A stretch of 64,000 nt of DNA from Bacteroidales bacterium M6 (GTDB lineage Bacteria; Bacteroidota; Bacteroidia; Bacteroidales; Muribaculaceae). Below, piece by piece: positions 17,734-26,650 of this stretch. Positions within the stretch are counted from its first letter, which is position 1. Every line of letters begins with the position of its first letter. Location of the stretch: positions 1-64,000 of the forward strand of contig LUJQ01000049.1 in assembly GCA_001689485.1 (NCBI GenBank), written 5' to 3'. Both the position numbers and the translations under genes were made by a program. The notes under the pieces are model-generated. The model did not search any database. It was not told the DNA's origin and worked only from the letters and a program-made list of their open reading frames with translations.

Positions 17734-18768
17734 ATGAAACCACGCATTCTCGTCACCGGGGGTACCGGATATATCGGCTCACACACTGTTGTCGAGCTAC
17801 AAAATGCCGGTTACCCGGTAGTTATTATTGACGACTTGTCAAATTCCAACCGTGATGTGCTTGATGGCATCGAACGCATCTCCGGCATACGTCCTGAATT
17901 TGTCGAGGCAGACTGCACCGACATGAATGCCCTCCGTGCGCTTTTCGATAAGTACACCGACATAAAGGGTATCATCAACTTCGCTGCCAGCAAGGCGGTT
18001 GGAGAATCAATGCAGAAACCCCTCCTTTACTACCGTAACAACCTTAACACCCTCATGAACCTATTGGATATGATGGGTGAAAAGGATGTAAAGGGCATCG
18101 TATTCTCGTCGTCATGCACTGTTTATGGCGAACCTGATGTGAACCCCGTAACAGAGCAGTCGCCCATTAAGAAGGCAACATCACCCTATGGCAATACAAA
18201 ACAGATTTCAGAAGAGATTATAACCGATGTAATCAATTCAGGCGCACCGTTCAAGAGCGTTATCCTCCGTTATTTCAATCCCGTAGGGGCACATCCTTCG
18301 GCCGAGATAGGCGAATTGCCAAACGGTGTTCCACAAAACCTCATCCCGTTCCTGACACAGACCGCAATGGGCATCCGCAAGGAACTGAGTGTGTTCGGCA
18401 ATGATTACAACACCCCCGACGGCTCATGCATCCGCGACTATATCGATGTTGTAGACCTTGCAAAAGCCCATGTCATAGCTGTGGAACGCATGCTGACCGA
18501 TAAGAGCGAGGACAAAATCGAAATCTTCAACCTTGGCACAGGCAACGGCCTGTCAGTACTTGAACTCATCAACGCCTTTGAAACAGCTACCGGGGTGAAG
18601 GTGCCACATAAGATTGTGGGACGCCGCGCAGGCGACATCGAGAAAGTATGGGCAAACCCAAGCTATGCCAACGAGGTGCTCGGCTGGAAAGCAGCCACCC
18701 CCATTGCCGACACCATGCGTTCGGCATGGGCATGGCAGTGCAAACTCCGCGAACGCGGCATAATGTAA
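17734..18768 (+). CDS. galE: UDP-glucose 4-epimerase
   Basis: An extended short-chain dehydrogenase (344 residues) interconverting UDP-galactose and UDP-glucose with tightly bound NAD. The Rossmann loop TGGTGYIGSH is at about residues 8-17. The active site shows the Ser/Thr region SSSCTVYGEP and the YGNTK Tyr-x3-Lys pair. The ADYRPGDI-like segment near the C-terminus appears as GRRAGDIEKVW, typical of GalE. It completes the Leloir set with galK and the nucleotidyltransferase. The right heptamer array ends 9 bases upstream, where the ribosome would bind, so the repeats may affect its translation. Confidence 0.95.
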   Translation: MKPRILVTGGTGYIGSHTVVELQNAGYPVVIIDDLSNSNRDVLDGIERISGIRPEFVEADCTDMNALRALFDKYTDIKGIINFAASKAVGESMQKPLLYYRNNLNTLMNLLDMMGEKDVKGIVFSSSCTVYGEPDVNPVTEQSPIKKATSPYGNTKQISEEIITDVINSGAPFKSVILRYFNPVGAHPSAEIGELPNGVPQNLIPFLTQTAMGIRKELSVFGNDYNTPDGSCIRDYIDVVDLAKAHVIAVERMLTDKSEDKIEIFNLGTGNGLSVLELINAFETATGVKVPHKIVGRRAGDIEKVWANPSYANEVLGWKAATPIADTMRSAWAWQCKLRERGIM

Positions 18769-18790
18769 CAACCCAACCAATACTTATCAA

Positions 18791-18821
18791 TGAAGGCGCT
18801 GTGTCAATAACAGCGCCTTCA
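18791..18821. terminator. Terminator between convergent galE and GH2 genes
   Basis: A perfect 11-bp stem (18791-18801 with 18811-18821) followed by ATTATT. It probably works in both directions. Confidence 0.75.
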
Positions 18822-18906
18822 TTATTACCTATAATTTTAATGGTCGGCATACACTTTCGACCCTATTTCTGCCAATTTCTTGACAATTCCACCTATTGCC
18901 TGAAAA

Positions 18907-20718
18907 TTATTTGAAATTTTCAGGAATCTTGCCAAATATAGACCTGATACGTTCCATATCGAACTTGGGTGTACGGTCGTAGTTATAAACGCCGTTCTGC
19001 TCCTGCTCCACATCGGTGAGCTGTGTATATGTGTAACCTGACATATAAGGAACGGCAAGAATCGCATCAGTCAACCATTCTAGACGCTGATAGAATTCCT
19101 CAATGGTTCGCGGACCTTGGCCGTAGCCCCAGGATATTTCTGAAAATTCCTTGCCTACCACCCATTTGATACCTCCATATTCATCTATAAAGAAGGGCTG
19201 TCCGGCATAAGGGACATCACGTTTAGGATCCTGGCATGGATATCTGCCATCTTTTACAACAAGCCATTCGGCGAGCTTCGCAGGGTCTTGCTCATAGTTA
19301 TGGACTGTCCAAAGGTCGGTTATTACATGATAATTACCGCTGCAATCGTTTACAGGACGATAGTCAAGACTATGGGTAAGCGCATACACATCCTCCACCA
19401 TACGGTCATGTTGCAATGCAGCCTCATCGTTATCGGGCCGTTCCCAGGTCTCATTGAACGGAGTCCATGCCACAATCGACGGATGATTGCGGTCACGTAC
19501 CACTACAGAACACCATTCAGGGATAAAGTTGCGTGCCGAAAGCGGATTATTCATATTGGCACCCCAACTTGGAGCCTCGCCCCATGTGAGGTAGCCAAGT
19601 TTGTCGGCCCAATAATGGAAACGTTCCTCAAACACTTTCTGATGCAGACGGGCGCCATTAAACCCGGCAGCCATCGAAAGCTCTATATCACGGCGCAAAG
19701 CCTCATCGCTGGGAGCAGTCCATATGCCATCGGGATAAAACCCTTGATCCAACACCAGTCTCAGGTAATAAGGCTTATTATTAAGATAGTAGCGGTTACC
19801 CTCGACATGGATTTTACGCATACCTGCATAGGAATTGACCGTGTCGAGCAATCTGCCATCCTTGTCGTAGACATTAAGTACCACATCATAAAGGAACGGG
19901 CTTTCAGGCGACCATGTTTTAACATTCTTCACCGGCATTTCCATGCTCAAGGCAGGCGATGCTTTCTGCCGGTTACGGGAAACAACCTTGCTGCCATCCT
20001 TTATCAAAACCTCGACAGCCTGACCATCGGCAAACCCATAGAACTCAGGTTCGACAACGAAACGCCCGCGATCCAAATCAGGAATGATATATACACTCTT
20101 CAATCCTGCGGCATCGACAGGTTCCATCCACACGGTCTGCCATATGCCGGTGGTACGGGTGTAATGGCATCCTTCTGAATTATAGTTACCACATTGCTTG
20201 CCGGTGGGTTGTATGCCGCTACGCAGGTCATCCTCTACACGCACCACCAAATTATGCGATTTCCCATCGGCTACAGCCTCGGTAATATCGCATGTGAAAG
20301 GTGAATTACCTCCCCAATGACGCCCTACGAGTTTGCCGTCGATATAAACCGCCGCAAAAAAATCCACCCCTCCGAAATTCAACTTAACACGTTTCCCGTT
20401 CCATCCCATTGGCATTTGAATGGCGCGGTGATACCACATGGCAGGAATAAAGTCAAGATAACCGACTCCCGAAAGTTTGCTCTCAGGACAGAACGGAACC
20501 GTTATGACATCCTTGAACCCCTTGCTGTCATACAGCTTGCGGTTCATCCCCGATTTGCCGAAATCGAATTCATAAGTCCAATCGTCACCATTGAGGTTTA
20601 CCCAGTCGGCACGCTCAAATTGCGGACGCGGATACTCCGCACGTGGAATTGCATATGCCGACATCACGGCACACATCAAGGCGAACCACACAACAGTAGT
20701 TTTTCGTAACTTCATCAT
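18907..20718 (-). CDS. GH2 family glycoside hydrolase, secreted
   Basis: A 603-residue exported enzyme with a signal peptide of about 23 residues, followed by GH2 sugar-binding, Ig-like and TIM-barrel domains. The acid/base is E423 in TPFNETWERP and the nucleophile is likely E513 in FIDEYGGIKW. It is much shorter than the 840-residue GH2 enzyme nearby and lacks its C-terminal domains. GH2 covers beta-galactosidase, beta-glucuronidase, beta-mannosidase and others; the specificity is not decidable here. Two in-frame ATGs lie at 20718 and 20715. It is in the same orientation as the DUF1349 gene, 423 bases away. Confidence 0.85.
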   Translation of the reverse strand: MMKLRKTTVVWFALMCAVMSAYAIPRAEYPRPQFERADWVNLNGDDWTYEFDFGKSGMNRKLYDSKGFKDVITVPFCPESKLSGVGYLDFIPAMWYHRAIQMPMGWNGKRVKLNFGGVDFFAAVYIDGKLVGRHWGGNSPFTCDITEAVADGKSHNLVVRVEDDLRSGIQPTGKQCGNYNSEGCHYTRTTGIWQTVWMEPVDAAGLKSVYIIPDLDRGRFVVEPEFYGFADGQAVEVLIKDGSKVVSRNRQKASPALSMEMPVKNVKTWSPESPFLYDVVLNVYDKDGRLLDTVNSYAGMRKIHVEGNRYYLNNKPYYLRLVLDQGFYPDGIWTAPSDEALRRDIELSMAAGFNGARLHQKVFEERFHYWADKLGYLTWGEAPSWGANMNNPLSARNFIPEWCSVVVRDRNHPSIVAWTPFNETWERPDNDEAALQHDRMVEDVYALTHSLDYRPVNDCSGNYHVITDLWTVHNYEQDPAKLAEWLVVKDGRYPCQDPKRDVPYAGQPFFIDEYGGIKWVVGKEFSEISWGYGQGPRTIEEFYQRLEWLTDAILAVPYMSGYTYTQLTDVEQEQNGVYNYDRTPKFDMERIRSIFGKIPENFK

Positions 20719-21141
20719 AATAATTGGTATTAAAATTGTATTAAGGATTAGAATAATCTGATATTATATATTACATGTAATCATAATACACCCGGTGTTC
20801 CCAAATAATGTCGGCCATACCAATAAATATAGACGGACGAAATCGTATTCCCGACTAACGACTCACCCTATAATCTTGACTTCCGGTTATAATGGGAAAC
20901 AACAATATCGAGACAATACCGGGATGCCTCTCAATGGTATTTCCCGTAAGCATAAGTATGCCATGAAAATTATTACGCATAAAACCTATAATAAGGCGTT
21001 ATATTCTCTGCGGCGAAAGTATGCTCTCAGACAATATAAAATAATTTCCATGACTTACTTATCACAAAAAATCAACCATACCACCCACGAATTATCAATA
21101 AGAACCCAAACAGGGAAAACTGACATTTTTCTTTGCCGCTA
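20719..21141. other. AT-rich intergenic stretch with no convincing gene
   Basis: About 420 bases between two minus-strand genes. A 116-codon plus-strand frame crosses it but has low complexity, no recognisable domain and no promoter. I see no clear terminator. It may hold the promoter region of the GH2 gene or a decayed gene. Confidence 0.5.
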
Positions 21142-21804
21142 CTAGTTTTCCACATTGTTATCATTCAACCACTTGGTTCTGCGCAAATCGGGCAGATGCT
21201 TGATTGAGAAATTTTCAAACCTGGCCGTAAAACCGTTCCCGTCAGGACTTGCCCCCATTATACCCACCATTACAGGATGATTATCTTGCAACCAGGCGTT
21301 ACGCATCATCGTGTATTCCTTGTCATCAAAAGAATAGAAAACCTCTACCGCATCCAATCGGCGTACCGCCTTTATCCATACGGACGGAACGGGGCTTTCC
21401 AATGGGATTATACTCCAATCGCTCGTATGATGGGTCACTACAGTGCTGAGATTGTATTTCCCGTCTACAAATTCAATACCTGCCTTGATGTAATTCTCTT
21501 GGTCGATTCGCAGCATCAGCCCAGATTGGTCGAACCGGGTCTTATAGTCGCCTGAAATTTTCACCTTTACTTCAAATTCCCCGCCACGTAGGGTGTATAA
21601 GAACGGGGCATCATCAACCGTAAACCCGTAATGGGATATGCGCCAATAATCGGTTTGAGAGGTCACCTCCATTGAAAGCGTGTCATTCTCGATTCCCCAT
21701 TGTTCAGGTTCGTTAAACCACTGCATCTTTTCCAATGACTGCGCCATGCAGGTAACAGAAGCTGCAATCATCAATCCACTTGGCAATATCCGTTTCATTG
21801 TCAT
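21142..21804 (-). CDS. DUF1349 family secreted beta-sandwich protein
   Basis: A 220-residue exported protein with a signal peptide (MKRILPSGLMIAASVTC) and a concanavalin-like DUF1349 fold. The features are an early MQWFNEPEQW, the central DQSGLMLRIDQENYIKAG strand pair, a HHTSDWS stretch and the late MVGIMGASPDG. The family is found in carbohydrate-related loci, but its biochemical role is unclear. Starts at 21804 and 21798 are both possible; a longer frame to 21876 would begin upstream of the promoter. It is divergent from the LuxR-type regulator with overlapping promoter elements, so the regulator may control it. Confidence 0.8.
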   Translation of the reverse strand: MTMKRILPSGLMIAASVTCMAQSLEKMQWFNEPEQWGIENDTLSMEVTSQTDYWRISHYGFTVDDAPFLYTLRGGEFEVKVKISGDYKTRFDQSGLMLRIDQENYIKAGIEFVDGKYNLSTVVTHHTSDWSIIPLESPVPSVWIKAVRRLDAVEVFYSFDDKEYTMMRNAWLQDNHPVMVGIMGASPDGNGFTARFENFSIKHLPDLRRTKWLNDNNVEN

Positions 21805-21837
21805 ATAAGTAAACCTTAAATAACCATTAGTTTTATT

Positions 21838-21853
21838 TATCTTTGCAAAGGTA
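21838..21853. promoter_or_regulatory. Back-to-back divergent -7 elements
   Basis: The plus strand reads TATCTTTG (21838-21845) and the minus strand reads TACCTTTG (21853-21846), meeting at the palindrome CTTTGCAAAG (21841-21850). The first would serve the LuxR-type gene and the second the DUF1349 gene. RNA polymerase could not use both at once. Confidence 0.55.
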
Positions 21854-21907
21854 ACGCATTGTAACATATAATGCAATGATTATAATTAACCATTTTATAG
21901 CCTACAG

Positions 21908-22663
21908 ATGGACAACAGAGTAGCATTGGATAAAGAATTTTCCACGCAAAGTTTTGTGGAAGAGCAGCCATATGAGGAAATGCTGGACAAATACAAAGAA
22001 ATGGCATGCAATTATTCACAAATGGAGAATGTAATTGCCGTATTGAGTGATCTGCGCACCAACACAAGCTATATCCATTATGGCAGTTTTTCACAAATGC
22101 TGGGAATAGACGAATTCAGGAAGGAGAATAAGGTATGCTCCATTTGGGAAGAGGAAATTTTCAAATTGATTCATCCGGATGACTTGGCAAGCAAGCACTT
22201 GCACGAACTCTGTTTTTTCCATTTCATCAAGCGGCAGCCTAAAAAGAAACGTAAGGACTATTATCTTACGAGCAACCTCCGTATGAAAAGCGATACTAAC
22301 AGCTATATCAACGTATTGCATCGGATATTCTATATTTCCGCACCATTTAACGACACCTTATGGCTGGCCATGTGCCTGTATAGCCCCTTGGTATTCGACA
22401 TCCCATCCAAATACCTTATAGTCAATTCTTCCAACGGCCAGATAACGGAATTGGACCAACAGAATAATGCAAAAATATTATCCGCCAGAGAAAAACAAGT
22501 ACTCCATCTGATAAATCAAGGCTATCCAAGTAAGGAAATAGCAGAGATGCTCTCTATAAGCATAAACACGGTCAGCAGGCATCGACAAGAAATCCTAGGC
22601 AAATTGCAGGTTAAGAACTCGATTGAAGCCTGCCGGATAGGGAAAGATTTAAAGCTGATATAG
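21908..22663 (+). CDS. LuxR-type transcriptional regulator with N-terminal sensor region
   Basis: A 251-residue DNA-binding regulator. The last 61 residues (from about 191) are a GerE/LuxR helix-turn-helix: LSAREKQVLHLINQG, then the recognition region EIAEMLSISINTVSRH. The N-terminal 185 residues resemble a PAS-like sensor (HYGSFSQMLGIDEF, LIHPDDLASKHLHE), as in Bacteroidetes one-component LuxR regulators. There is no receiver domain or membrane segment, so it should bind a cytosolic ligand or partner. It sits between the secreted GH2/DUF1349 genes and GH125, so control of this glycan cluster is a reasonable inference. Confidence 0.85.
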   Translation: MDNRVALDKEFSTQSFVEEQPYEEMLDKYKEMACNYSQMENVIAVLSDLRTNTSYIHYGSFSQMLGIDEFRKENKVCSIWEEEIFKLIHPDDLASKHLHELCFFHFIKRQPKKKRKDYYLTSNLRMKSDTNSYINVLHRIFYISAPFNDTLWLAMCLYSPLVFDIPSKYLIVNSSNGQITELDQQNNAKILSAREKQVLHLINQGYPSKEIAEMLSISINTVSRHRQEILGKLQVKNSIEACRIGKDLKLI

Positions 22664-22738
22664 TGCTTACGTTTTTTCATTGCTAATTAATGCTATACAT
22701 TGACCAAGCATATTGGGGCCACAAACACATCGACGATA

Positions 22739-22769
22739 TTTGTGCATTACCATAATTACACTATCTTTG
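22739..22769 (+). promoter_or_regulatory. Complete Bacteroidetes promoter for the GH125 gene
   Basis: TTTG at 22739-22742, exactly 19 bases, then TATCTTTG at 22762-22769. This is a full match to the TTTG-N19-TAnnTTTG consensus. Transcription would begin near 22775, giving a leader of about 130 bases. Confidence 0.85.
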
Positions 22770-22797
22770 TAGAAAGAAGCCATACAACAGCGTGGCA

Positions 22798-22878
22798 ATG
22801 CAAATCACCGATATCCGTATAGTTGCCATCAAGCTTCAAACGCCATGCCAAACATCTACGTCTCAAATCATTGGATGA
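22798..22878 (+). other. 26-codon open frame in the GH125 leader
   Basis: ATG at 22798 to TGA at 22878. The first residues, MQITDIRIVAIKL, resemble the N-terminal strand of enolase-superfamily (mandelate racemase-like) enzymes. It may be a relic of such a gene, a regulatory upstream ORF, or chance. Confidence 0.25.
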
Positions 22879-22904
22879 GAGCGTTGAACATATAAAACAT
22901 ATCA

Positions 22905-24362
22905 ATGAATAAACTTGCAATAGCGCTTACCTCGGCAACCATCATGTTAGGAGGAAGCATCCACGCCACAGCCAAACCGGTATGTGTGGCCGATAACACC
23001 ACAGTAGCCACAGCTGACAAATATCTGATGACAAACCGCCCTGCGAAGAGCAAACGACTGTTTCATTCCAAAGCTGTCGATGCCAAGATAGCAGAGGTTA
23101 AAAAGGTGCTCACCAATCCCAAACTGGCCTGGATGTTCGAGAATTGTTTTCCAAACACTATCGATACTACGGTACATTACCGTAAAGATAAAGACAGGCA
23201 GAACGACACATTCGTATATACTGGCGACATCCATGCAATGTGGCTTCGCGATTCCGGGGCACAGGTATGGCCTTATGTACAATTGGCCAACGACGATGCC
23301 GCATTGAAAGATATGATTGAGGGTGTAATACGCCGGCAATTCAAATGCATCATCCTTGACCCGTATGCCAACGCTTTCAACGACGGCCCTACCGGAGGGG
23401 AATGGATGAGCGACCTTACCGACATGATTCCCGAGGTGCATGAGCGTAAATGGGAAATCGACTCCCTATGCTACCCTTTGCGTCTTGCCTACGAATACTG
23501 GAAGGTAACCGGCGATGCCTCCATCTTCAACGATGAATGGCTCCTTGCAATTGAAAACATCTACAACACATTTGTTGACCAGCAACGTAAGGACAACAGG
23601 GGCAAATATCAATTCCAGCGCAAAACAGAACGCGCCCTCGACACCCTTAACAATAACGGTTGGGGTGCGCCAGTGAGCGGATGCGGCCTGATTGTGTCAT
23701 CATTCCGTCCGTCTGACGATGCCACAACCTTCCAATATCTCATACCGTCAAACTTCTTTGCAGTAACATCACTCCGCAAAGCCGCAGAAATCCTCAACGA
23801 CGTAAACCATAAAACAGACCTGGCCGAAAAATGCTCCGCATTGGCCGACGAAGTAGAAGCCGCCTTAAAAAAGCACGCCACCTACAACCATCCCGAATTC
23901 GGCACCATCTACGCTTTCGAAGTTGACGGCTTCGGCAACAAGCACCTCATGGACGATGCCAACGTTCCAAGCCTTATTGCAATGCCTTATCTTGGCGACA
24001 TGGACGTGAATGACCCTGTTTATCAGAACACCCGACGTTTCGTCTGGAGCAAAAACAATCCCTACTTCTTCAAAGGGACAGCAGGCGAAGGCATCGGCGG
24101 CCCCCATGTCGGTTACGATATGGCCTGGCCGATGAGCATCATGATGAAGGCGTTCACCTCCACCGATGATAATGAAATAAAAAACTGCCTGACTATGCTG
24201 CTTGACACTGACGCCGGAACCGGGTTCATGCATGAATCGTTCAACGTCAATGACCCGGCAGATTTCACCCGCGAATGGTTCGCCTGGCAGAACACACTGT
24301 TCGGAGAGCTGATTTTGAAACTGATTGACGAAGGCAAACTTGACCTTCTCAACTCAATCTGA
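22905..24362 (+). CDS. GH125 exo-alpha-1,6-mannosidase
   Basis: A 485-residue exported (alpha/alpha)6-barrel enzyme of the former DUF1237 family, which removes alpha-1,6-linked mannose from N-glycan or fungal mannan fragments. The signal peptide is about 1-24. Family hallmarks are GDIHAMWLRDSGAQVWPY near residue 105, the ANAFNDGP loop, the SGCGLIVSSFRPSDDA segment and a C-terminal MHESFNVNDPADFTREWFAW where the catalytic base lies. The length is normal. It has a strong promoter of its own and lies next to the LuxR-type regulator. No GH92 or GH76 mannan partner is present in the window. Confidence 0.9.
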   Translation: MNKLAIALTSATIMLGGSIHATAKPVCVADNTTVATADKYLMTNRPAKSKRLFHSKAVDAKIAEVKKVLTNPKLAWMFENCFPNTIDTTVHYRKDKDRQNDTFVYTGDIHAMWLRDSGAQVWPYVQLANDDAALKDMIEGVIRRQFKCIILDPYANAFNDGPTGGEWMSDLTDMIPEVHERKWEIDSLCYPLRLAYEYWKVTGDASIFNDEWLLAIENIYNTFVDQQRKDNRGKYQFQRKTERALDTLNNNGWGAPVSGCGLIVSSFRPSDDATTFQYLIPSNFFAVTSLRKAAEILNDVNHKTDLAEKCSALADEVEAALKKHATYNHPEFGTIYAFEVDGFGNKHLMDDANVPSLIAMPYLGDMDVNDPVYQNTRRFVWSKNNPYFFKGTAGEGIGGPHVGYDMAWPMSIMMKAFTSTDDNEIKNCLTMLLDTDAGTGFMHESFNVNDPADFTREWFAWQNTLFGELILKLIDEGKLDLLNSI

Positions 24363-24391
24363 GTTGTAGGATACCGAACCTGCCTTACACA

Positions 24392-24432
24392 GGAGAGCCG
24401 TCAAAATGCTATGTGCGTTTTGACGGCTCTCC
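24392..24432 (+). terminator. Terminator after GH125
   Basis: A perfect 15-bp stem (24392-24406 with 24418-24432). The following sequence is only weakly T-rich. Confidence 0.7.
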
Positions 24433-24514
24433 CCATCATTATATGACACTTCAAATCAGCACGATTCTTATAAGACTGATATACAGGACGGTTGCCACGG
24501 TCATAAATTTTCAC

Positions 24515-24522
24515 TAAATTTG
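24515..24522 (+). promoter_or_regulatory. -7 element for murI
   Basis: TAAATTTG matches TAnnTTTG. GTTG at 24491-24494, 20 bases upstream, is a partial -33. The leader is about 20 bases. Confidence 0.55.
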
Positions 24523-24545
24523 CCAATATTATAACAGGGAAAAAA

Positions 24546-25388
24546 ATGATATCTACAGCAAGCGCACCCATAGGTATTTTCGACTCGGGCTACGGCGGCC
24601 TTACCATATTGAAGGAAATCAGAAAGGCATTGCCGCAATATGACTACATCTACCTGGGCGATAATGCCCGTGCCCCATATGGCACACGTTCGTTCGACAT
24701 CGTTTACCGCTTCACACTGGAATCGGTAAAATATCTTTTCTCACGCGGGTGCCGGCTGGTGATTCTTGCCTGCAACACAGCCTCTGCCAAAGCCCTGCGC
24801 ACTATCCAGCAGCACGATCTGCCGGGTATCGACCCGTCACGGCGTGTGTTAGGCGTTATCCGCCCGACAGTGGAACGCCTCGGGGAATACACCAAAACCG
24901 GCCATATAGGAATTTTCGGGACTCCAGGAACGATTCAGAGCGAAAGTTACAACATGGAGATTTCAAAGTTGCATCCTGCCTATCACACCGTGGGGCATGC
25001 ATGCCCCATGTGGGTTCCCCTGATTGAAAACGGGGAAAGTGGCAGCGACGGGGCCGACTATTTCGTGCGGCAGGAAATCTACAGGCTCCTTGACAAAGAC
25101 CCGGCAATCGACACCATAATCCTTGCATGCACCCACTACCCTATCCTCTATGACAAAATCCGGCGATATGTGCCTGAACACATACGCCTGCTCACACAAG
25201 GGGAAATCGTGGCCTCAAGCCTTGCCGAATACCTGAAACGCCATCCTGAAATGGAGCGAAGCCTGCACAAAAGCGAAAACAGCACTGGTGAATGCTCCTT
25301 CCTCACAAGCGAGAATTCAATGAAATTTTCCACGATGGCGTCTCTATTTCTAGGCACCCCTGTAATGGCCACCACTATAGAAATATGA
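24546..25388 (+). CDS. murI: Glutamate racemase
   Basis: A cofactor-independent racemase making D-glutamate for peptidoglycan. The active-site segments are in order: FDSGYGGLTIL with D13 and S14, LGDNARAPYGTRS, the first catalytic cysteine C76 in ACNTAS, and the second in ACTHYP near residue 197. Length is 280 residues, slightly over the usual 260-270 because of a Ser/Glu-rich tail (about 235-265) that looks poorly conserved. It stands alone, followed by a convergent comF gene. Confidence 0.95.
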   Translation: MISTASAPIGIFDSGYGGLTILKEIRKALPQYDYIYLGDNARAPYGTRSFDIVYRFTLESVKYLFSRGCRLVILACNTASAKALRTIQQHDLPGIDPSRRVLGVIRPTVERLGEYTKTGHIGIFGTPGTIQSESYNMEISKLHPAYHTVGHACPMWVPLIENGESGSDGADYFVRQEIYRLLDKDPAIDTIILACTHYPILYDKIRRYVPEHIRLLTQGEIVASSLAEYLKRHPEMERSLHKSENSTGECSFLTSENSMKFSTMASLFLGTPVMATTIEI

Positions 25389-25424
25389 TTTTCAACCCTA
25401 CTGATAACTGTCCGACCGGTTATC

Positions 25425-26150
25425 TCAGGCAAGACGCGTGGCGGCAAGTGTAAGGATGCTTATACGGAGGTCAGGCACCGCGTCGCGCAAAGCATCGCAA
25501 CACGACATCAACGTTGCCCCGGTAGTGATAATGTCATCCACCAGCAACACATGTTTTCCCCTTAACTCATCGGGATAAACAACGGCATATACACCTTCGG
25601 CATTTTTCAAACGCCCCGCAATATTCCGCCTGGTCTGGGTTTTATGCGGACGAACCGCCACAAGGTTATCCATAATCTCCAAACCTGCGGTTTCCGCAAC
25701 ACCACGTGCAATCTCTTCAGCCTGGTTGAAACCTCTACGCAGCTTTTTCATATAATGCATCGGCACAGCTAAAACCACATCTATGTCGTTGAAGAAACCC
25801 TTAGGCAGCAAACGCGCGGCAAATTCCCGTGCAAGGTCATAATCTATATCCGGGCGATGATTATATTTTGATTTCTGAAGGACGCGGGCATATGATGTGT
25901 CACGCCTGTAAGCAAACATTGCCGCCACTTTTTCAACCCTGACGGTTGCCGACAAGCGGCGTGCCAAATCGGAGTCAGGGTCACAATCCACCCCAGGCAT
26001 CGCGGCCATACATCCAAGGCACAGCACCCTCTCACCCTCAACCAACGCCGTTCCACAAACCTCACACGTCAGTGGGAAAATCATGCGCGACATATCCTTG
26101 AGCCAGCCTTTGCCCCGGCACGCCAACACGCCCCATATATTTTTATTCAT
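25425..26150 (-). CDS. ComF family phosphoribosyltransferase-like protein
   Basis: A 241-residue ComF/GntX-type protein. An N-terminal zinc-ribbon (CEVCG, CLGC at about residues 30-48) precedes a type I phosphoribosyltransferase domain with the PRPP loop VLLVDDIITTGATL near 200. Family members help DNA uptake in competent bacteria, but many act in unknown roles. The start overlaps the stop of the upstream recX-like gene by 4 bases, so the two are translationally coupled. They form the end of a long minus-strand run with prmC. Confidence 0.87.
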   Translation of the reverse strand: MNKNIWGVLACRGKGWLKDMSRMIFPLTCEVCGTALVEGERVLCLGCMAAMPGVDCDPDSDLARRLSATVRVEKVAAMFAYRRDTSYARVLQKSKYNHRPDIDYDLAREFAARLLPKGFFNDIDVVLAVPMHYMKKLRRGFNQAEEIARGVAETAGLEIMDNLVAVRPHKTQTRRNIAGRLKNAEGVYAVVYPDELRGKHVLLVDDIITTGATLMSCCDALRDAVPDLRISILTLAATRLA

Positions 26151-26638
26151 TCGTCATCAGGCCATAAACCGCCTGCCCGTATGATTTTCGACACAAGCTG
26201 CGATTCAAAGCCCCGCGAAACGGCCGCGCGGTAAAGCTTTGCACGCCCCTCATATGTATCCCCCTCCTTTATTACTTTAGCCCGTGCCTTCATCATAGCG
26301 TTCAACACCGAAACATATTCCTCATTGTCGATTTCGTCGAGAGCATCGGCAACCACATCATCATCAACCCTCTTGGCCCTGAGTGCAAGTGCTATTTTGC
26401 GCCGTCCCCAACGATTGTAAATCAGCTTATCACGGGCAAACGCCCTTGCAAACCGCTCATCATCATAATATCTTGCCTTATGAAGCGTAGCAAGAATCTT
26501 TTCCGCGTCAGGAATGCCGACACCCCAGCCACGCAATTTTTCACGCAGCTCCCACTCGCAATGTTCCGAACGGGAGCATAATGCCTCCAACCGCATAAGG
26601 GCATTTTCAGCGGATATCAGTTTTCGTCGGAACACCAT
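26147..26638 (-). CDS. recX: RecX family regulatory protein
   Basis: A 163-residue RecX-like protein, all-helical with tandem three-helix repeats, expected to bind RecA filaments and modulate recombination. Characteristic segments are CELREKLRGWGV (first repeat) and KARYYDDERFARAFARDKL (second), then WGRRKIALALRAKRV and a third repeat. Size and basic charge fit. It overlaps comF by 4 bases and follows prmC by 12 bases. recA itself is not in this window. Confidence 0.85.
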   Translation of the reverse strand: MVFRRKLISAENALMRLEALCSRSEHCEWELREKLRGWGVGIPDAEKILATLHKARYYDDERFARAFARDKLIYNRWGRRKIALALRAKRVDDDVVADALDEIDNEEYVSVLNAMMKARAKVIKEGDTYEGRAKLYRAAVSRGFESQLVSKIIRAGGLWPDDE

Positions 26639-26650
26639 AATCCTATATTT

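Noticed and set aside
19288..20178. 296-codon plus-strand frame inside the GH2 gene
   Set aside because: It lies entirely opposite a GH2 enzyme with intact catalytic motifs, and its translation looks like low-information antisense sequence.
20795..21145. 116-codon frame in the gap upstream of the GH2 gene
   Set aside because: No promoter, no domain, and a composition like random AT-rich translation; kept only as a described gap.
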